The notes below the pieces were generated by a model that was given only the letters and a program-made list of their open reading frames with translations, was not told the DNA's origin and ran no database searches. Below are positions 43,569-53,672 of a DNA stretch of 64,000 nt, piece by piece. Origin of the DNA: Methanolobus sp. Its GTDB lineage: Archaea > Halobacteriota > Methanosarcinia > Methanosarcinales > Methanosarcinaceae. The position numbers and the translations under genes are program-made. Within the stretch, counting starts at the first letter, position 1. Each line of letters starts with the position of its first letter. The stretch covers positions 62,001 to 126,000 of the forward strand of contig JARVGJ010000002.1 in NCBI GenBank assembly GCA_029762595.1, given 5' to 3'.

Positions 43569-45062
43569 GTGACAGACCAAAGATCACTTCTCCCGATAAA
43601 GAAATATCTTCTAAGTCTTAAGCCATGTGCACATGGCGGACTGATCAGAAAAAGTTCCCAGAGCTATGGGATACCTGAATCTGAAATACTGGATGCCAGC
43701 GCAAGCTTGAATCCTTTTGGAACACCATTTGAACAAACCTGTCCTGAACTTGATCTCCAGGAACTTCTAATGACGGGTATTGAAAAACTGGAACAGTACC
43801 CGGATAACAGATACCTGGAATATAGGAAAGCAGCCGCCGGATTTGTAGGAATGGGCATCACATGTGAGAACATTGTCCCCGGAAACGGGTCCACTGAAAT
43901 AATAAGGCTTGTTGCTGAATGTGTTATAGCAGAAGGAGATGTCGTACTTATTCCCCGTCCGACATTCAGTGAGTATGAGATGCAGTGCGGGGTCATGGGG
44001 GCACAGATCAGATATGTGGACCAGGACGAGATATTCGACCTTGAGGATGAAATTCTTGATGCGGTAAAAATGATCTTTGTGTGCAATCCCAACAACCCCA
44101 CAGGAAGACTGCACTTAAAGCAACGTATCGGGGAATTTGCAGATCGTTGTGCATCCCATAGGACAATCCTTTTTGTGGACGAGGCATTCATAGAACTGGC
44201 TGATCCTGAACAAACGGTTGCTGACCTTGTTGAGGATAATGATTATCTTTTCATCCAGCGCTCCCTTACAAAAGCCTTTGCGATACCCGGTATCAGGATG
44301 GGCTTTGGAATAGCTTCCAGTAAGTTTGCCTGTGTGCTCAACAATGCCCGGCTCTCCTGGAACATGGGATGCATCGCCGATACTGTGGCAACTGCCCTTT
44401 TGAACATGGAAGGTGGGGTTAACAGCAAATATCTTAAGGATTCCAGGGATTTCATAGCACAGGAACGTGAATTCCTCATGAATAGACTTTCACGCAGGGG
44501 TTTCAAGCCCTTTGAGAGCAGTGTGAATTATATTTTTGTGGATATATCTGAACTTTCCCTTGATTCTGCCGAACTTGCAGAACGTATGGCATCGCATGGG
44601 GTTTTGATCCGTGATTGCAGCTCTTTCCAGGATATAGGAAAGGACTACATAAGAATAGCTATTCGCAACAGACAGGAAAACGAACGTATAGCATCCACTA
44701 TCCGGCAGGTGATATACGAATGGGGACGTGAGCAGGCAAAGATGCAGCTGGAAGAGAATATAAGGGTGGCATCAAACTGTGGTAGCATGGGCAGCAATAC
44801 AGAATGTGATTATTACCCGTGCCACTTTAAAGGACAGGATTGTACCTTCTGTTTCTGTCCTTTCTATCCATGTGAGGACGCCCGTACAGGTGGCAGCTGG
44901 GTGGAAAGTTCCAGTGGTGGACAGGTATGGAGCTGCCTGAACTGCAACATAGTACATGAACAGCCGACAGTTGATGAACTCCTGTCGGTATTTACTGCAG
45001 AAGGATTAAGTGAGGAAAGTATCAGGAAGGCATGGAATAGCATTATGGAGAACCGATTATGA
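43569..45062 (+). CDS. cobD: CobD: threonine-phosphate decarboxylase with cysteine-rich C-terminal domain
   Basis: A 497-residue PLP enzyme of cobamide side-chain synthesis that makes (R)-1-amino-2-propanol phosphate. The PLP lysine is in RSLTKAFAIPGIRMGFG (AAA at 44271-44273), with GNGSTE, CNPNNPTG and VDEAFIELAD in place. The last about 90 residues hold a cysteine-rich domain (CDYYPCHF, CTFCFCPFYPCE, SCLNC). In Methanosarcina mazei the corresponding CobD is reported to be a bifunctional L-threonine kinase/decarboxylase, so the same is likely here. GTG 43569 is chosen for its match with the first paralogue; TTG 43560 is possible. It overlaps cbiB by 4 nt (ATGA). Confidence 0.9.
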   Translation: MTDQRSLLPIKKYLLSLKPCAHGGLIRKSSQSYGIPESEILDASASLNPFGTPFEQTCPELDLQELLMTGIEKLEQYPDNRYLEYRKAAAGFVGMGITCENIVPGNGSTEIIRLVAECVIAEGDVVLIPRPTFSEYEMQCGVMGAQIRYVDQDEIFDLEDEILDAVKMIFVCNPNNPTGRLHLKQRIGEFADRCASHRTILFVDEAFIELADPEQTVADLVEDNDYLFIQRSLTKAFAIPGIRMGFGIASSKFACVLNNARLSWNMGCIADTVATALLNMEGGVNSKYLKDSRDFIAQEREFLMNRLSRRGFKPFESSVNYIFVDISELSLDSAELAERMASHGVLIRDCSSFQDIGKDYIRIAIRNRQENERIASTIRQVIYEWGREQAKMQLEENIRVASNCGSMGSNTECDYYPCHFKGQDCTFCFCPFYPCEDARTGGSWVESSSGGQVWSCLNCNIVHEQPTVDELLSVFTAEGLSEESIRKAWNSIMENRL

Positions 45063-46048
45063 TTCCTCCGGTGCAGGTCGATGCAACGGAATTGCTTATC
45101 GTGCTTCTGCTGGCATATGTCCTGGACCTCGTATTCAATGAACCACCCGCATCCGTGCATCCCGTTGTATGGATGGGAAAGTTGATTTCCTTTTTCAAGA
45201 AGAATGCTCCCATGGCCCACAGGAAGCTCTATGGTATATTCATGGGGCTGTGTACCATACTATTTGGAGCTATCCTGGCCTATATTGTATTGTATTTCAT
45301 GGGAATGGAAAGTGTCCCTTCTCCATTACGCTATCTGGTTGCTGCTTATTTCCTCAAGGCAACATTTGCCATACGCTGTCTCTATGAGGCTGCAAATGAG
45401 GTACGGGCGGAAATGGATGCGGGAAATCTCGATGGTGCAAGGTCTAAACTGTCCATGTATGTAAGCAGGGACACGTCTGCACTTGATGAAGGACATATCT
45501 CCTCTGCGATAATCGAAACAACATCTGAGAACTTTGTTGATGGTATCCTTTCACCCCTTTTGTTCTACGCATGCTTTGGACCTTTTGGTTTGATAGCTGC
45601 ATATATCTTCAAGGCAACAAGCACCCTTGACTCCATGGTAGGTTACAAGGATGAGCGCCACAGGGAAATAGGCTGGTTCTCCGCAAGGTTTGACGATGTG
45701 CTTAACTGGGTGCCTGCCCGCTTGTCATTGTTTTTCATTTTCGCAGCAACCTTGCTTATCAGGCTATTCTACAGGGGACCAAAAAGAGTGGATCCAATAT
45801 GTTCTTTAAGGAGTGGTTTTGCTGAAGGTTTGAAAACACCGTCCCCAAACTCAGGGTATCCAATGGCTTCAGTAGCCGGAGCCCTTGGGGTGAAACTTGA
45901 AAAACCGGGTACATATGTGCTGGGAAGGGATTTTGTTTATCCTGTCTCAGAAGATATAAAAGTGACTTCATGGATAATACTTATAGCATCGTTATTTACT
46001 ATAATCATATCTTCAATTATAATACTGATCTGGTCTATACAGACCTGA
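45059..46048 (+). CDS. cbiB: Adenosylcobinamide-phosphate synthase CbiB
   Basis: A 329-residue membrane enzyme that attaches the aminopropanol phosphate made by CobD to adenosylcobyric acid. Family motifs are DLVFNEPPASVHPVVWMG near residue 20, SMYVSRDTSALDEGHISSAIIETTSENFVDG (in parts) near 130-160, and PNSGYPMASVAGALGVKLEKPG near 265. Four to five hydrophobic segments are seen. Its ATG overlaps the cobD stop (ATGA), so translation is coupled with that of its substrate-providing enzyme. Confidence 0.94.
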   Translation: MIPPVQVDATELLIVLLLAYVLDLVFNEPPASVHPVVWMGKLISFFKKNAPMAHRKLYGIFMGLCTILFGAILAYIVLYFMGMESVPSPLRYLVAAYFLKATFAIRCLYEAANEVRAEMDAGNLDGARSKLSMYVSRDTSALDEGHISSAIIETTSENFVDGILSPLLFYACFGPFGLIAAYIFKATSTLDSMVGYKDERHREIGWFSARFDDVLNWVPARLSLFFIFAATLLIRLFYRGPKRVDPICSLRSGFAEGLKTPSPNSGYPMASVAGALGVKLEKPGTYVLGRDFVYPVSEDIKVTSWIILIASLFTIIISSIIILIWSIQT

Positions 46049-46081
46049 ATATCAGTATAATTAATAACAGACCTGAAAGTG

Positions 46082-46690
46082 ATGGCAATGAAATTATCGG
46101 ATATAGAATCAAATGACCTGAAAAAGAACCAATCAAAAGAATTGGAAGGTGAGGTTACCAGGGATATAATAGATATTCTTGAAGAAGAAGGAATTACCGT
46201 CCGGATGCTCGTTGATACTGCACTGGAGCTGTATGCCCCGCACCCGGGACTGGAAACAAAGGAACTTGCAGAGGAGAGATTTCTTTCAGAATTGGATATT
46301 GCCCTGTCCGATCCAAACCTCTGTCTGCTCATCTATTCCGGGATACTGCTTGAAAAAGAAGGTCGTGATGGCAGATTACCCAATATCAGCAAAAGTTCCT
46401 ATGAAAAAGACCTGACGTTCATAATAGCAGATGAGGTACTTGGAATGAGCATATCCAAATATATCAGTGGTGACAAAGGCATGTTCGAATTTGTACGCTT
46501 TGACAAACAAAAGCCAGGTATACTCGCCAAACTTGGTCCCTTCATGGATGATATAATAGGTGGGCTCGTTGGAGGTGTTTCTGCCAATATGTACACAAGG
46601 GCTATGGCAGAGGCAGCAGGTACTTCAGGTAAGAGCAGTAAAAAAGAAAAAAAAGAACCTCAGATCAAGAGTGATGTGATAGCAGGATGA
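46082..46690 (+). CDS. cobZ: Alpha-ribazole phosphatase CobZ
   Basis: A 202-residue phosphatase that in Methanosarcina mazei replaces CobC by dephosphorylating alpha-ribazole phosphate. The sequence resembles the PgpA/CobZ group (VTRDIIDILEEEGITVRMLVDTALELY, LIYSGILLEKEG, DEVLGMSISKYISG), and the position between cbiB and cobS is the same as I recall for M. mazei. A hydrophobic segment near residue 155-170 (DDIIGGLVGGVSANMY) and a lysine-rich tail end it. The start could be ATG 46082 or 46088. Its stop overlaps cobS in ATGA. Confidence 0.88.
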   Translation: MAMKLSDIESNDLKKNQSKELEGEVTRDIIDILEEEGITVRMLVDTALELYAPHPGLETKELAEERFLSELDIALSDPNLCLLIYSGILLEKEGRDGRLPNISKSSYEKDLTFIIADEVLGMSISKYISGDKGMFEFVRFDKQKPGILAKLGPFMDDIIGGLVGGVSANMYTRAMAEAAGTSGKSSKKEKKEPQIKSDVIAG

Positions 46691-47511
46691 ACGCATTCTT
46701 ACTGGCCCTTCGTTCAAGTTTTGGATTCCTTTCAACCATTCCTGTGGGAATTTCCATGGAGGGACTGGATGAGTTTTTCAAGAGGACCTACCTGCATCTT
46801 GTAGTGGGCATAGTCCTTGGTCTTATTATGGGGGCTGTGGCCTATGTACTTGTAAGTTATGTGTCTGCTCCGATTGCTGTAGTACTGCTAATTGCTTTTG
46901 TCTATTATATTACCGGTCTTAATCACCTCGATGGCATGGCAGACCTGGGCGACGGGCTGACTGCCCATGGATCTGTAGAGAAGAAGCTCAAAGCCCTCAA
47001 GGATATGTCCCTGGGTATTGGAGGAGTTGCTTATGCTGCCCTCACAATAATAGCATTCTATGCTGTCCTGATATCACTTTATAATGAGGCTTCGGTTGTC
47101 TACACAAATACTGTTGATGTAGCCCGCATATTCTTCTTTGCGATGTTCATTTCGGAAGTAAGTGCAATGCAGTCAATGCTGACTATCGCTGCATTTGGGA
47201 AATCGATACATGAAGGTCTGGGTTCTATACTTATTAAAAATACCACCGTATCTAAATACCTTATAGGCTTTGTAATTGGTAGTATTGCGTGTACTGGAGC
47301 ATCTATGTACCTGGGTTTCGGGCTTTTGACCGGTATCCTTGCATTTGTGGCTTCTATCGTTGCAACACTGATATTGCTGAATGTGAGCAACAGGCATTTT
47401 GGCGGTGTGAATGGTGATGTCATCGGCGCTTCAAATGAGATTGGCAGAATAATAGCTTTGATAACTATCACACTGGTACTAATGTACGGAGGTATTGTTT
47501 GGACTCTATAA
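46687..47511 (+). CDS. cobS: Cobalamin (5'-phosphate) synthase CobS
   Basis: A 274-residue polytopic membrane enzyme that condenses adenosylcobinamide-GDP with alpha-ribazole or its phosphate, the last step of nucleotide-loop assembly. It begins SSFGFLSTIPVGI after the start and has the motif TGLNHLDGMADLGDGLTAHGS near residue 77-97, typical of CobS. About seven membrane helices follow. It overlaps cobZ at the 5' end by 4 nt and cobY at the 3' end by 13 nt. Confidence 0.94.
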   Translation: MNAFLLALRSSFGFLSTIPVGISMEGLDEFFKRTYLHLVVGIVLGLIMGAVAYVLVSYVSAPIAVVLLIAFVYYITGLNHLDGMADLGDGLTAHGSVEKKLKALKDMSLGIGGVAYAALTIIAFYAVLISLYNEASVVYTNTVDVARIFFFAMFISEVSAMQSMLTIAAFGKSIHEGLGSILIKNTTVSKYLIGFVIGSIACTGASMYLGFGLLTGILAFVASIVATLILLNVSNRHFGGVNGDVIGASNEIGRIIALITITLVLMYGGIVWTL

Positions 47512-48128
47512 TAATGGCAGGTGGATTTGGAAGCAGACTTGGAATGGGGGAAAAACCATGTGTGGGGTTACTTGGAAAACCTCTTATATCGTATGTTATC
47601 GAAACACTGCAGATGACCGAAAGTATTGATGATATATATGTTGCAGTGTCCCCTGCGACCCCACAAACAGCATCATTTGTCAGAAATGAATATGTTGATA
47701 AAGTAAAAGTAATACCAACTGGCGGGGGCAATTATGTAGGGGATATGGTATATGCAGTGAAGACAGCAGGAATCAAGGATCCGCTTATGATCCTCATGGC
47801 CGATCTCCCTCTTCTGACACCCGTTCTCCTTGAAAGGGTGATAGAAGAGTACAAGGAATGCGGCAAACCGGCAATGTCTATATTCTCTCCCATATCCGTC
47901 TGTAAAAGTCTGGGTATCAGGCCTGATACTGTCTTTAACTGGGATGGTAAGCTAATAGTGCCATCAGGTATCAACATACTGGATGGAAGTGATGTTGAAC
48001 ATGAGCAGGAATATGTCAGCCTCGTTCTGAAAAATATCGAGATTGCTCTTAATGTCAATACTCCCAATGATCTTCAACGCTGTAAGGAAATGCTTCTTGA
48101 AAGGAAATCAGGAGCAATAAAGAACTGA
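47499..48128 (+). CDS. cobY: Adenosylcobinamide-phosphate guanylyltransferase CobY
   Basis: A 209-residue nucleotidyltransferase that activates adenosylcobinamide phosphate with GTP; CobY is the archaeal replacement of CobU. The N-terminal loop IIMAGGFGSRLGMGEKP binds GTP, and LMADLPLLTP near residue 108 carries the metal-binding Asp. It starts with TTG, supported by a strong GGAGGT 6 nt upstream inside cobS. It is the last gene of the operon; a gene-free stretch follows. Confidence 0.93.
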   Translation: MDSIIMAGGFGSRLGMGEKPCVGLLGKPLISYVIETLQMTESIDDIYVAVSPATPQTASFVRNEYVDKVKVIPTGGGNYVGDMVYAVKTAGIKDPLMILMADLPLLTPVLLERVIEEYKECGKPAMSIFSPISVCKSLGIRPDTVFNWDGKLIVPSGINILDGSDVEHEQEYVSLVLKNIEIALNVNTPNDLQRCKEMLLERKSGAIKN

Positions 48129-48205
48129 TAATGTAAAAGCGATTCTCTTCCATTTTAACATCTGCAGCCTTGCCATACCATTTATATCTGATAAGTTCAA
48201 ATATT

Positions 48206-48289
48206 TATAGGCACAGGGTAGAAAGACTTGTATGTCCGGGTGGTTGGAACATCATCGTGCATCTTTTTGCATATAAAGAGGTGCCTATA
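48206..48289 (+). ncRNA. Candidate structured RNA closed by a 9-bp perfect stem
   Basis: TATAGGCAC (48206-48214) is the exact reverse complement of GTGCCTATA (48281-48289). Within it, small hairpins form, such as TGCA-TCTTTT-TGCA near 48258-48271. A TATA-like TTTATATCTG at 48181-48190 lies about 25 nt before the stem. It could be a small RNA or a trailer structure of cobY. Low confidence: a 9-bp repeat with a long loop can arise by chance in AT-rich DNA. Confidence 0.25.
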
Positions 48290-48544
48290 CACATTCATCT
48301 ATACACATTCATTATTTATTTTTGTTATAGTATTCTGTGTATTTTTCCGGACAATTCATTAGTTTATATGTGGCAATCTGTTTTTTGATTTTTGTTTGTT
48401 TGTTTTCTTTATTTTGAAGTGTATATGTGGCTCGAAACCCTTAAGTATGTTATCTTTGCCCTTTATTGAAAATCAATGTTTTCAGATTAATCAGTTCAGA
48501 CAAAGCAACCCGTATAAAACAATTCAGCATATCCCTGTGCAATA

Positions 48545-48553
48545 TATTTAAAT
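48545..48553 (+). promoter_or_regulatory. Candidate ileS TATA box
   Basis: TATTTAAAT within AATATATTTAAATCG. It predicts transcription near 48575 and a leader of about 60 nt before the ATG at 48634. Confidence 0.5.
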
Positions 48554-48633
48554 CGAATATTGTAGTAGGCTTATCAAAATCGAATGTATTATTGAACATA
48601 ATCACAATTTACTTTCAGCATGGAGCATACCAT

Positions 48634-51600
48634 ATGATAGAGGAGATCACCAACCAGTACGACCCGCAGAAAATAGAGAAGAAGATACATGATTTCTGGA
48701 CAGAGGTCGATGCCTACTCTAAGGTACGTGAGCACAGAAAAGGTGGAAAAAGGTTTTTTTTCGTAGACGGACCCCCATATACCACCGGGCATATACACCT
48801 TGGAACTGCATGGAACAAGATAATCAAGGATTCTATCTTAAGATACCGTTCAATGAACGGTTTTGATATAGTTGACCGTGCAGGCTGGGACATGCATGGT
48901 CTTCCTATAGAGGTGAAAGTAGAAGGAGAACTTGGTTTTAAATCCAAGAAGGACATTGAATCCTATGGTGTGGGTAACTTCATCGAAAAATGCAAGGAAT
49001 TCGCCCTTACACAGAAAGATGACATGACCGATCAGTTCCAGATGCTTGGTGCATGGCTTAACTGGAAAGATCCTTATATGACCCTGAAGGACGAGTACAT
49101 CGAAGCTGCATGGTGGACACTCAAACAGGCACAGGACAAGAAACTGCTTGAACTGGGTAAACGAGTGGTTAACTGGTGTCCCCGTTGTGAAACCGCTATT
49201 GCTGATTCAGAGGTGGAATATGAGGACAGGACAGACCCTTCCATATTCGTAAAATTTCCGATACTCGGTGAAGAGAACACCTATGTTGTCATATGGACAA
49301 CAACTCCCTGGACCATTCCTTCCAACGTGGCTGTTGCGGTGCACCCTTCCTTTGAGTATGCAAAGGTAAAGGCTGTGGCTTCTGATGGCAGGGAAGATGT
49401 ACTTATCATAGCTTCTGAGCTTGTGGATACTGTACTCAAAAAAGGCAGGTATGCTGACTATGAATTACTTGGCACAATGCTTGGCGAGGATCTGATTTCC
49501 CTTGAATACGCAAGTCCGCTTGCAGACCTTGTACCAAGACAGGCAGAAATGGAGCACGGCATATATCTGGCAGATTTTGTAACTGCTGAAAATACCGGTT
49601 GTGTGCACATCGCCCCGGGACATGGAATGGATGACTTTGATGTCGGCAAGAAGCACGGTCTTCCCATCTTCTGTCCAGTGGGTCCGGATGGGCGTTATAC
49701 AGAAGCTGCAGGGGAATATGCCGGCATGCATATCCGCGAGGCTAACAGGGTTGTCATTGAAGACCTCAATGAGCGTGGCAATCTCTTATCTGAGGGTACC
49801 ATTGAACACAGGTACGGACATTGCTGGCGATGTAAGACACCTATCATTTACCTTGCTACTGAACAGTGGTTCATCAAGATAGGTGAACTTAAGGAGCAGA
49901 TGCTGTCTGAGATAGAACAGGTAAAATGGTATCCTGAATGGGCCGGATCTGCAAGGTTCAGGGACTGGGTAGAAGGAGCTCGTGACTGGTGCATATCCCG
50001 CCAGAGATACTGGGGTATACCAATCCCGGTATGGAAGTGCAGTAGTTGTGACAGGATACATGTTATAGGTACCAAGCAAGAGCTTCAGGAAATGTCAGGG
50101 ATAACTGAGGATGTCGAATTGCACAGGCCATATGTTGATGAATTACTCCTTGACTGTGAATGTGGCGGAAAGATGAAGCGTGTGGAAGATGTCTTTGACG
50201 TCTGGTTCGATTCTGCCGTTGCATCATGGGCAACCCTGAGGTTCCCACAGCAAAGGGAAGAATTCGATAAGTGGTGGCCTGCAGATTTCATCACAGAAGG
50301 ACAGGATCAGACTCGGGGATGGTTCTATTCCCAGCTGGGTGCCAGTATGGTGGCATTTGGAAAAGCTCCTTACAAGAGTGTGCTTATGCATGGTTTCACT
50401 CTTGATGGGGAAGGCAGGAAGATGTCCAAGAGCCTGGGTAATGTCATTGCGCCAGGTGATGTCATAGAGAAATTTGGTGCAGACACGCTACGCAGTTTCG
50501 TATTATCTTCAAGTGCGCCATGGGAGGATCTTAAGTTTGTGACAGGGGAACTTGGTAATATAAACCGGACGCTCAACATCCTATGGAATGTGTATCGTTT
50601 CCCGTTGCCTTACATGGCCCTTGACAGATTCGATCCATCAGAAGTATCCTTTATATCTGTTATGCCACACCTGCGCAAGGAGGACAGGTGGATCCTTTCC
50701 AGAGCACAGTCACTGGTTGCAGAAGTCGATGAGGCCATGTCCAGATGTACATTGCACAAGGCACTGAGGTCTATCAGTGAGTTCGTTCTTGAAGACCTTT
50801 CAAGGTGGTATATACAGCTCATCAGGCCAAGGACATGGGTTGAGGCCGATGATCCGGACAAACTTGCGGTCTATCGCGTACTGTATGATGTTTTTGTCCT
50901 TATCTCTAAAGTAATAGCGCCTTTCATGCCACACCTGGCTGAGGAGATGTACCAGAACCTTGTTGGGAATGTCTACCCGGACGCACCGATAACAGTCCAT
51001 ATGACCGACTGGCCGGTAGTGGACGAATCCCTTGTGGACAAGGACCTGGAAACGCACATGGATATGGTCCGTTCAATAGTGGAAGCTGCATCCAATGCAA
51101 GGCAGAAGGTTGGAAGGAAGCTTAGATGGCCAGTGTCACGTATTGTGCTCTCGCCAGTGAACCAGCAGGCTGCAGATGCGGTAGTGGACCTTAAGTCAGT
51201 TCTTATGGACCAGACTAATTCAAAGGATATCGTGCTAACTGCAATAGGTGAGTCATGGGATGAACTGGGCTTTGAGGCAAATCCTGATCCCGGTGCCATA
51301 GGACCTGTATTCAAGGGCGATGCCGGTAAGGTCATTGGAGCAATAAAAAGTGCCAATGCTGGAGAGCTTAAAAAATCCCTGGCACTTCATGATCAGTTAG
51401 AGCTGCAGATCGCCGGGGCTTCGGTTACCATCAAACCTGAGATGGTCAATTTCACAGAGACATTGCCGGAAATGGTTGCAAGTGCCCAGTCAGTTGCAGG
51501 TATCATCTATGTGGATGCAAATCTCACCAGGGATATCGAGTCAGAAGGTTTTGCACGTGAGGTTATCCGCAGGGTGCAGGATATGAGAAAAGAGCTCAAC

Positions 51601-51810
51601 CTTGCCGTGGATGATAACATCAGGTCTCATATACAGATAAATGATGAAAGGGTGCTTGATCTTGTACTTGACAGGGAACAGTTCATTGCAAAAGAGACCC
51701 GTGCAAATGTGCAGGTCATAGGCCTTGATCTGGATACATCAGGTTCCCTTGAGAAGGACTGGGAAGTTGAAGGTATTTCCATGAAGATCGGCATATCCAG
51801 GGCTAAATGA
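48634..51810 (+). CDS. ileS: Isoleucine-tRNA ligase
   Basis: A 1058-residue class I aminoacyl-tRNA synthetase. The HIGH motif reads [12 protein letters not shown] near residue 50 and KMSKS is in [12 protein letters not shown] near 605. The CP1 editing domain includes [17 protein letters not shown] and [19 protein letters not shown]. Zinc-type cysteines are present (WCPRCET; CSSCDR; CECGG). The ATG at 48634 gives [22 protein letters not shown], the normal archaeal start; the longer frame would begin before the promoter. It runs into mptE with a 6-nt gap. Confidence 0.96.
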   Translation: MIEEITNQYDPQKIEKKIHDFWTEVDAYSKVREHRKGGKRFFFVDGPPYTTGHIHLGTAWNKIIKDSILRYRSMNGFDIVDRAGWDMHGLPIEVKVEGELGFKSKKDIESYGVGNFIEKCKEFALTQKDDMTDQFQMLGAWLNWKDPYMTLKDEYIEAAWWTLKQAQDKKLLELGKRVVNWCPRCETAIADSEVEYEDRTDPSIFVKFPILGEENTYVVIWTTTPWTIPSNVAVAVHPSFEYAKVKAVASDGREDVLIIASELVDTVLKKGRYADYELLGTMLGEDLISLEYASPLADLVPRQAEMEHGIYLADFVTAENTGCVHIAPGHGMDDFDVGKKHGLPIFCPVGPDGRYTEAAGEYAGMHIREANRVVIEDLNERGNLLSEGTIEHRYGHCWRCKTPIIYLATEQWFIKIGELKEQMLSEIEQVKWYPEWAGSARFRDWVEGARDWCISRQRYWGIPIPVWKCSSCDRIHVIGTKQELQEMSGITEDVELHRPYVDELLLDCECGGKMKRVEDVFDVWFDSAVASWATLRFPQQREEFDKWWPADFITEGQDQTRGWFYSQLGASMVAFGKAPYKSVLMHGFTLDGEGRKMSKSLGNVIAPGDVIEKFGADTLRSFVLSSSAPWEDLKFVTGELGNINRTLNILWNVYRFPLPYMALDRFDPSEVSFISVMPHLRKEDRWILSRAQSLVAEVDEAMSRCTLHKALRSISEFVLEDLSRWYIQLIRPRTWVEADDPDKLAVYRVLYDVFVLISKVIAPFMPHLAEEMYQNLVGNVYPDAPITVHMTDWPVVDESLVDKDLETHMDMVRSIVEAASNARQKVGRKLRWPVSRIVLSPVNQQAADAVVDLKSVLMDQTNSKDIVLTAIGESWDELGFEANPDPGAIGPVFKGDAGKVIGAIKSANAGELKKSLALHDQLELQIAGASVTIKPEMVNFTETLPEMVASAQSVAGIIYVDANLTRDIESEGFAREVIRRVQDMRKELNLAVDDNIRSHIQINDERVLDLVLDREQFIAKETRANVQVIGLDLDTSGSLEKDWEVEGISMKIGISRAK

Positions 51811-51816
51811 GGAAAT

Positions 51817-52446
51817 ATGGACTTTAAGGAATGGGAACCCATTTACAAATCCATATTAGAGGATATGGGCTTTAGCAGGGAAGGTGATGAGCAGGCAGCT
51901 CTCATCCTCTCCGGCATGCTCACTTCGTTTAATTCTGCAAAGCTCAGCGATCTTGAGCATCTGATCAAAGGTAAGGATATCCTTGTTTGCGGTAATGCTC
52001 CTGGTCTTAATAAAGAGCTTGAGCAAATAGATATGCAAAGCTTTGTAGTTATTGCAGCTGACGGTGCAACGACTGCATTGGTTGATAATGATCTAACGCC
52101 GGATATCATAGTCACTGATCTGGATGGTGATGTTGACAAAGAGATCATTGCCAACAGGAATGGAGCTTTGGTCGTAGTCCATGCTCACGGTGATAATATA
52201 GATAAACTTAGAAAATATATACCCTTACTGACATTCTTAATAGGCAGTACCCAGGCCTCACCCCTGTATAATGTTCACAATTTCGGAGGTTTTAGTGATG
52301 GTGACAGATGTGTTTTCCTGGCAGATGAATTCGGCGCTGTCTCCATAACCCTTATAGGTTTTGACCTTGATGATAAGAATGTCAACCCAATAAAGAAAAA
52401 GAAACTTCAATGGGCCCGTAAGCTAATTGATCAGTTGGAGAGTTAG
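51817..52446 (+). CDS. mptE: 6-hydroxymethyl-7,8-dihydropterin pyrophosphokinase MptE
   Basis: A 209-residue archaeal enzyme (MJ1634/DUF115 family) that pyrophosphorylates 6-hydroxymethyl-dihydropterin, a step of tetrahydromethanopterin synthesis; it is unrelated to bacterial FolK. Typical segments are KDILVCGNAPGLNKEL, VIAADGATTALVDNDLTPDIIVTDLDGD and HAHGDNIDKL, and SLYNVHNFGGFSDGDR-like text near residue 150 (here SPLYNVHNFGGFSDGDR). It follows ileS after 6 nt and is probably cotranscribed. The stop is TAG. Confidence 0.9.
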   Translation: MDFKEWEPIYKSILEDMGFSREGDEQAALILSGMLTSFNSAKLSDLEHLIKGKDILVCGNAPGLNKELEQIDMQSFVVIAADGATTALVDNDLTPDIIVTDLDGDVDKEIIANRNGALVVVHAHGDNIDKLRKYIPLLTFLIGSTQASPLYNVHNFGGFSDGDRCVFLADEFGAVSITLIGFDLDDKNVNPIKKKKLQWARKLIDQLES

Positions 52447-52544
52447 TTTTATAATTTGTCTCGTTCATTTTTTTAAAATTAATTATGTATGCTGTTTTAT
52501 GAGAATCTATTTATATTTCCGTTATAAATATCTACAGGAGTTTC

Positions 52545-53672
52545 ATGCAAACACTTGTGATCTGTATTGACAGGGATAATGACCTGGGTGACAAAGCAAA
52601 CGTCACAGCGCCTCTTATAGGTAAAGAAGCGAACATAGAGGCAGCAGTCAGGCTTGCAACTGCAGATCCCGAAGATTCAGATACCAACACCATCTTCGGA
52701 GGTGTGAAGATACTGGACGAATTGCTTGCACAGGGCATAGATGCTGAGATCATCACCCTTGCAGGAGACAGGAACATTGGTATAATCTCTGATCAGAAGA
52801 TTGCAAACCAGCTTGATATCCTTTTAAAAAGATTTTCGGCCGAATCAGCCATATTCGTTTCCGATGGTGCTGAAGATGAAACATTGCTTCCCATTGTACA
52901 GTCAAGAATTAAGATCGATTCTGTGAGACGTATCGTGGTAATGCAGAGCGCTAATCTTGAAAGCACATACTATATAATCAAACATGCTTTCAACGATCCA
53001 AAAATTTCCCAGACCTTCTTTGTCCCCCTGGGGCTTGCATCTTTGATATATGCTTTTTTCCTGTTGATCGACTATTCCCAGGGTGCTATCATAGGTATTC
53101 TTGCTGCCATAGGTCTTTACATGCTATATAGGGGATTCAATGATACAGTTGATCTTTACTGGGAAAAGCTTAAGGATTCTTTCTATTCAGGAAGAATGAC
53201 ATTTTTTACCTATACTGCGGCAGTTTTCTTTGTCTTGCTGGCTACATTGCTGGGCCTTATGGATGTATGGTCTCTTTACACTTCAGGGGGAATATGGTAC
53301 TATGGGATAGTTCCTCTGCTGACAACTTTTATTCACAAGACCATATGGATCTATGTCCTGGCAATACTCTTTGCACATGCAGGAAAAATAATTGATTGCA
53401 AACAGCGAGGATACCCTTCAGGTATGTATATGATACCTGCTTTTTTTGTGCTTTCCCTTGGTTTGTTATTCTGGGGCGCTACAAGTTTTCTCATATCGAT
53501 CAATCCTGTGCTTGCAGAAGATGGTGTTAATCCAGGATCGGGGATACAAATATTTATTTATTCCATAGTTTTTGCCATTATTCTTGCGCTTATAGGTCTT
53601 AGGTTCTCCAATAATCTTCAAGCAAGTGAAAAAAGGTCGAAAAGGTTAAATGATGCAGGAAAGAGAAAATAA
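52545..53672 (+). CDS. DUF373 family membrane protein
   Basis: A 375-residue archaeal protein assigned to DUF373. Residues 1-140 are soluble (LVICIDRDNDLGDKANV, ATADPEDSDTNTIFGGVK, ITLAGDRNIGIISDQKI); the rest has six or so membrane helices, beginning near SQTFFVPLGLASLIYAFFLL. Function is unknown; the N-terminal part looks like a Rossmann-type domain with conserved Asp residues near the start. AGGAG lies before the ATG. It overlaps the next gene by 23 nt. Confidence 0.8.
   Translation: MQTLVICIDRDNDLGDKANVTAPLIGKEANIEAAVRLATADPEDSDTNTIFGGVKILDELLAQGIDAEIITLAGDRNIGIISDQKIANQLDILLKRFSAESAIFVSDGAEDETLLPIVQSRIKIDSVRRIVVMQSANLESTYYIIKHAFNDPKISQTFFVPLGLASLIYAFFLLIDYSQGAIIGILAAIGLYMLYRGFNDTVDLYWEKLKDSFYSGRMTFFTYTAAVFFVLLATLLGLMDVWSLYTSGGIWYYGIVPLLTTFIHKTIWIYVLAILFAHAGKIIDCKQRGYPSGMYMIPAFFVLSLGLLFWGATSFLISINPVLAEDGVNPGSGIQIFIYSIVFAIILALIGLRFSNNLQASEKRSKRLNDAGKRK

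Larger units (their letters stand above)
48129..48633. other. 505-bp gap between cobY and ileS
   Basis: No protein gene is supported. It contains a possible structured RNA at 48206-48289 preceded by TATA-like sequence, several direct copies of TACACATTCAT around 48287-48312, T-rich tracts near 48320-48420, and the ileS promoter near 48545. Confidence 0.5.

Noticed and set aside
46040-46081. 11-bp direct repeat ACAGACCTGAA flanking the cbiB stop and cobZ start as a transposition footprint
   Set aside because: Only about 20 bp separate the copies and there are no inverted ends; chance or slippage is sufficient.
48170-48388. 72-codon frame in the cobY-ileS gap
   Set aside because: Composition is that of AT-rich non-coding DNA, there is no ribosome site, and it crosses the inverted repeat at 48206-48289.
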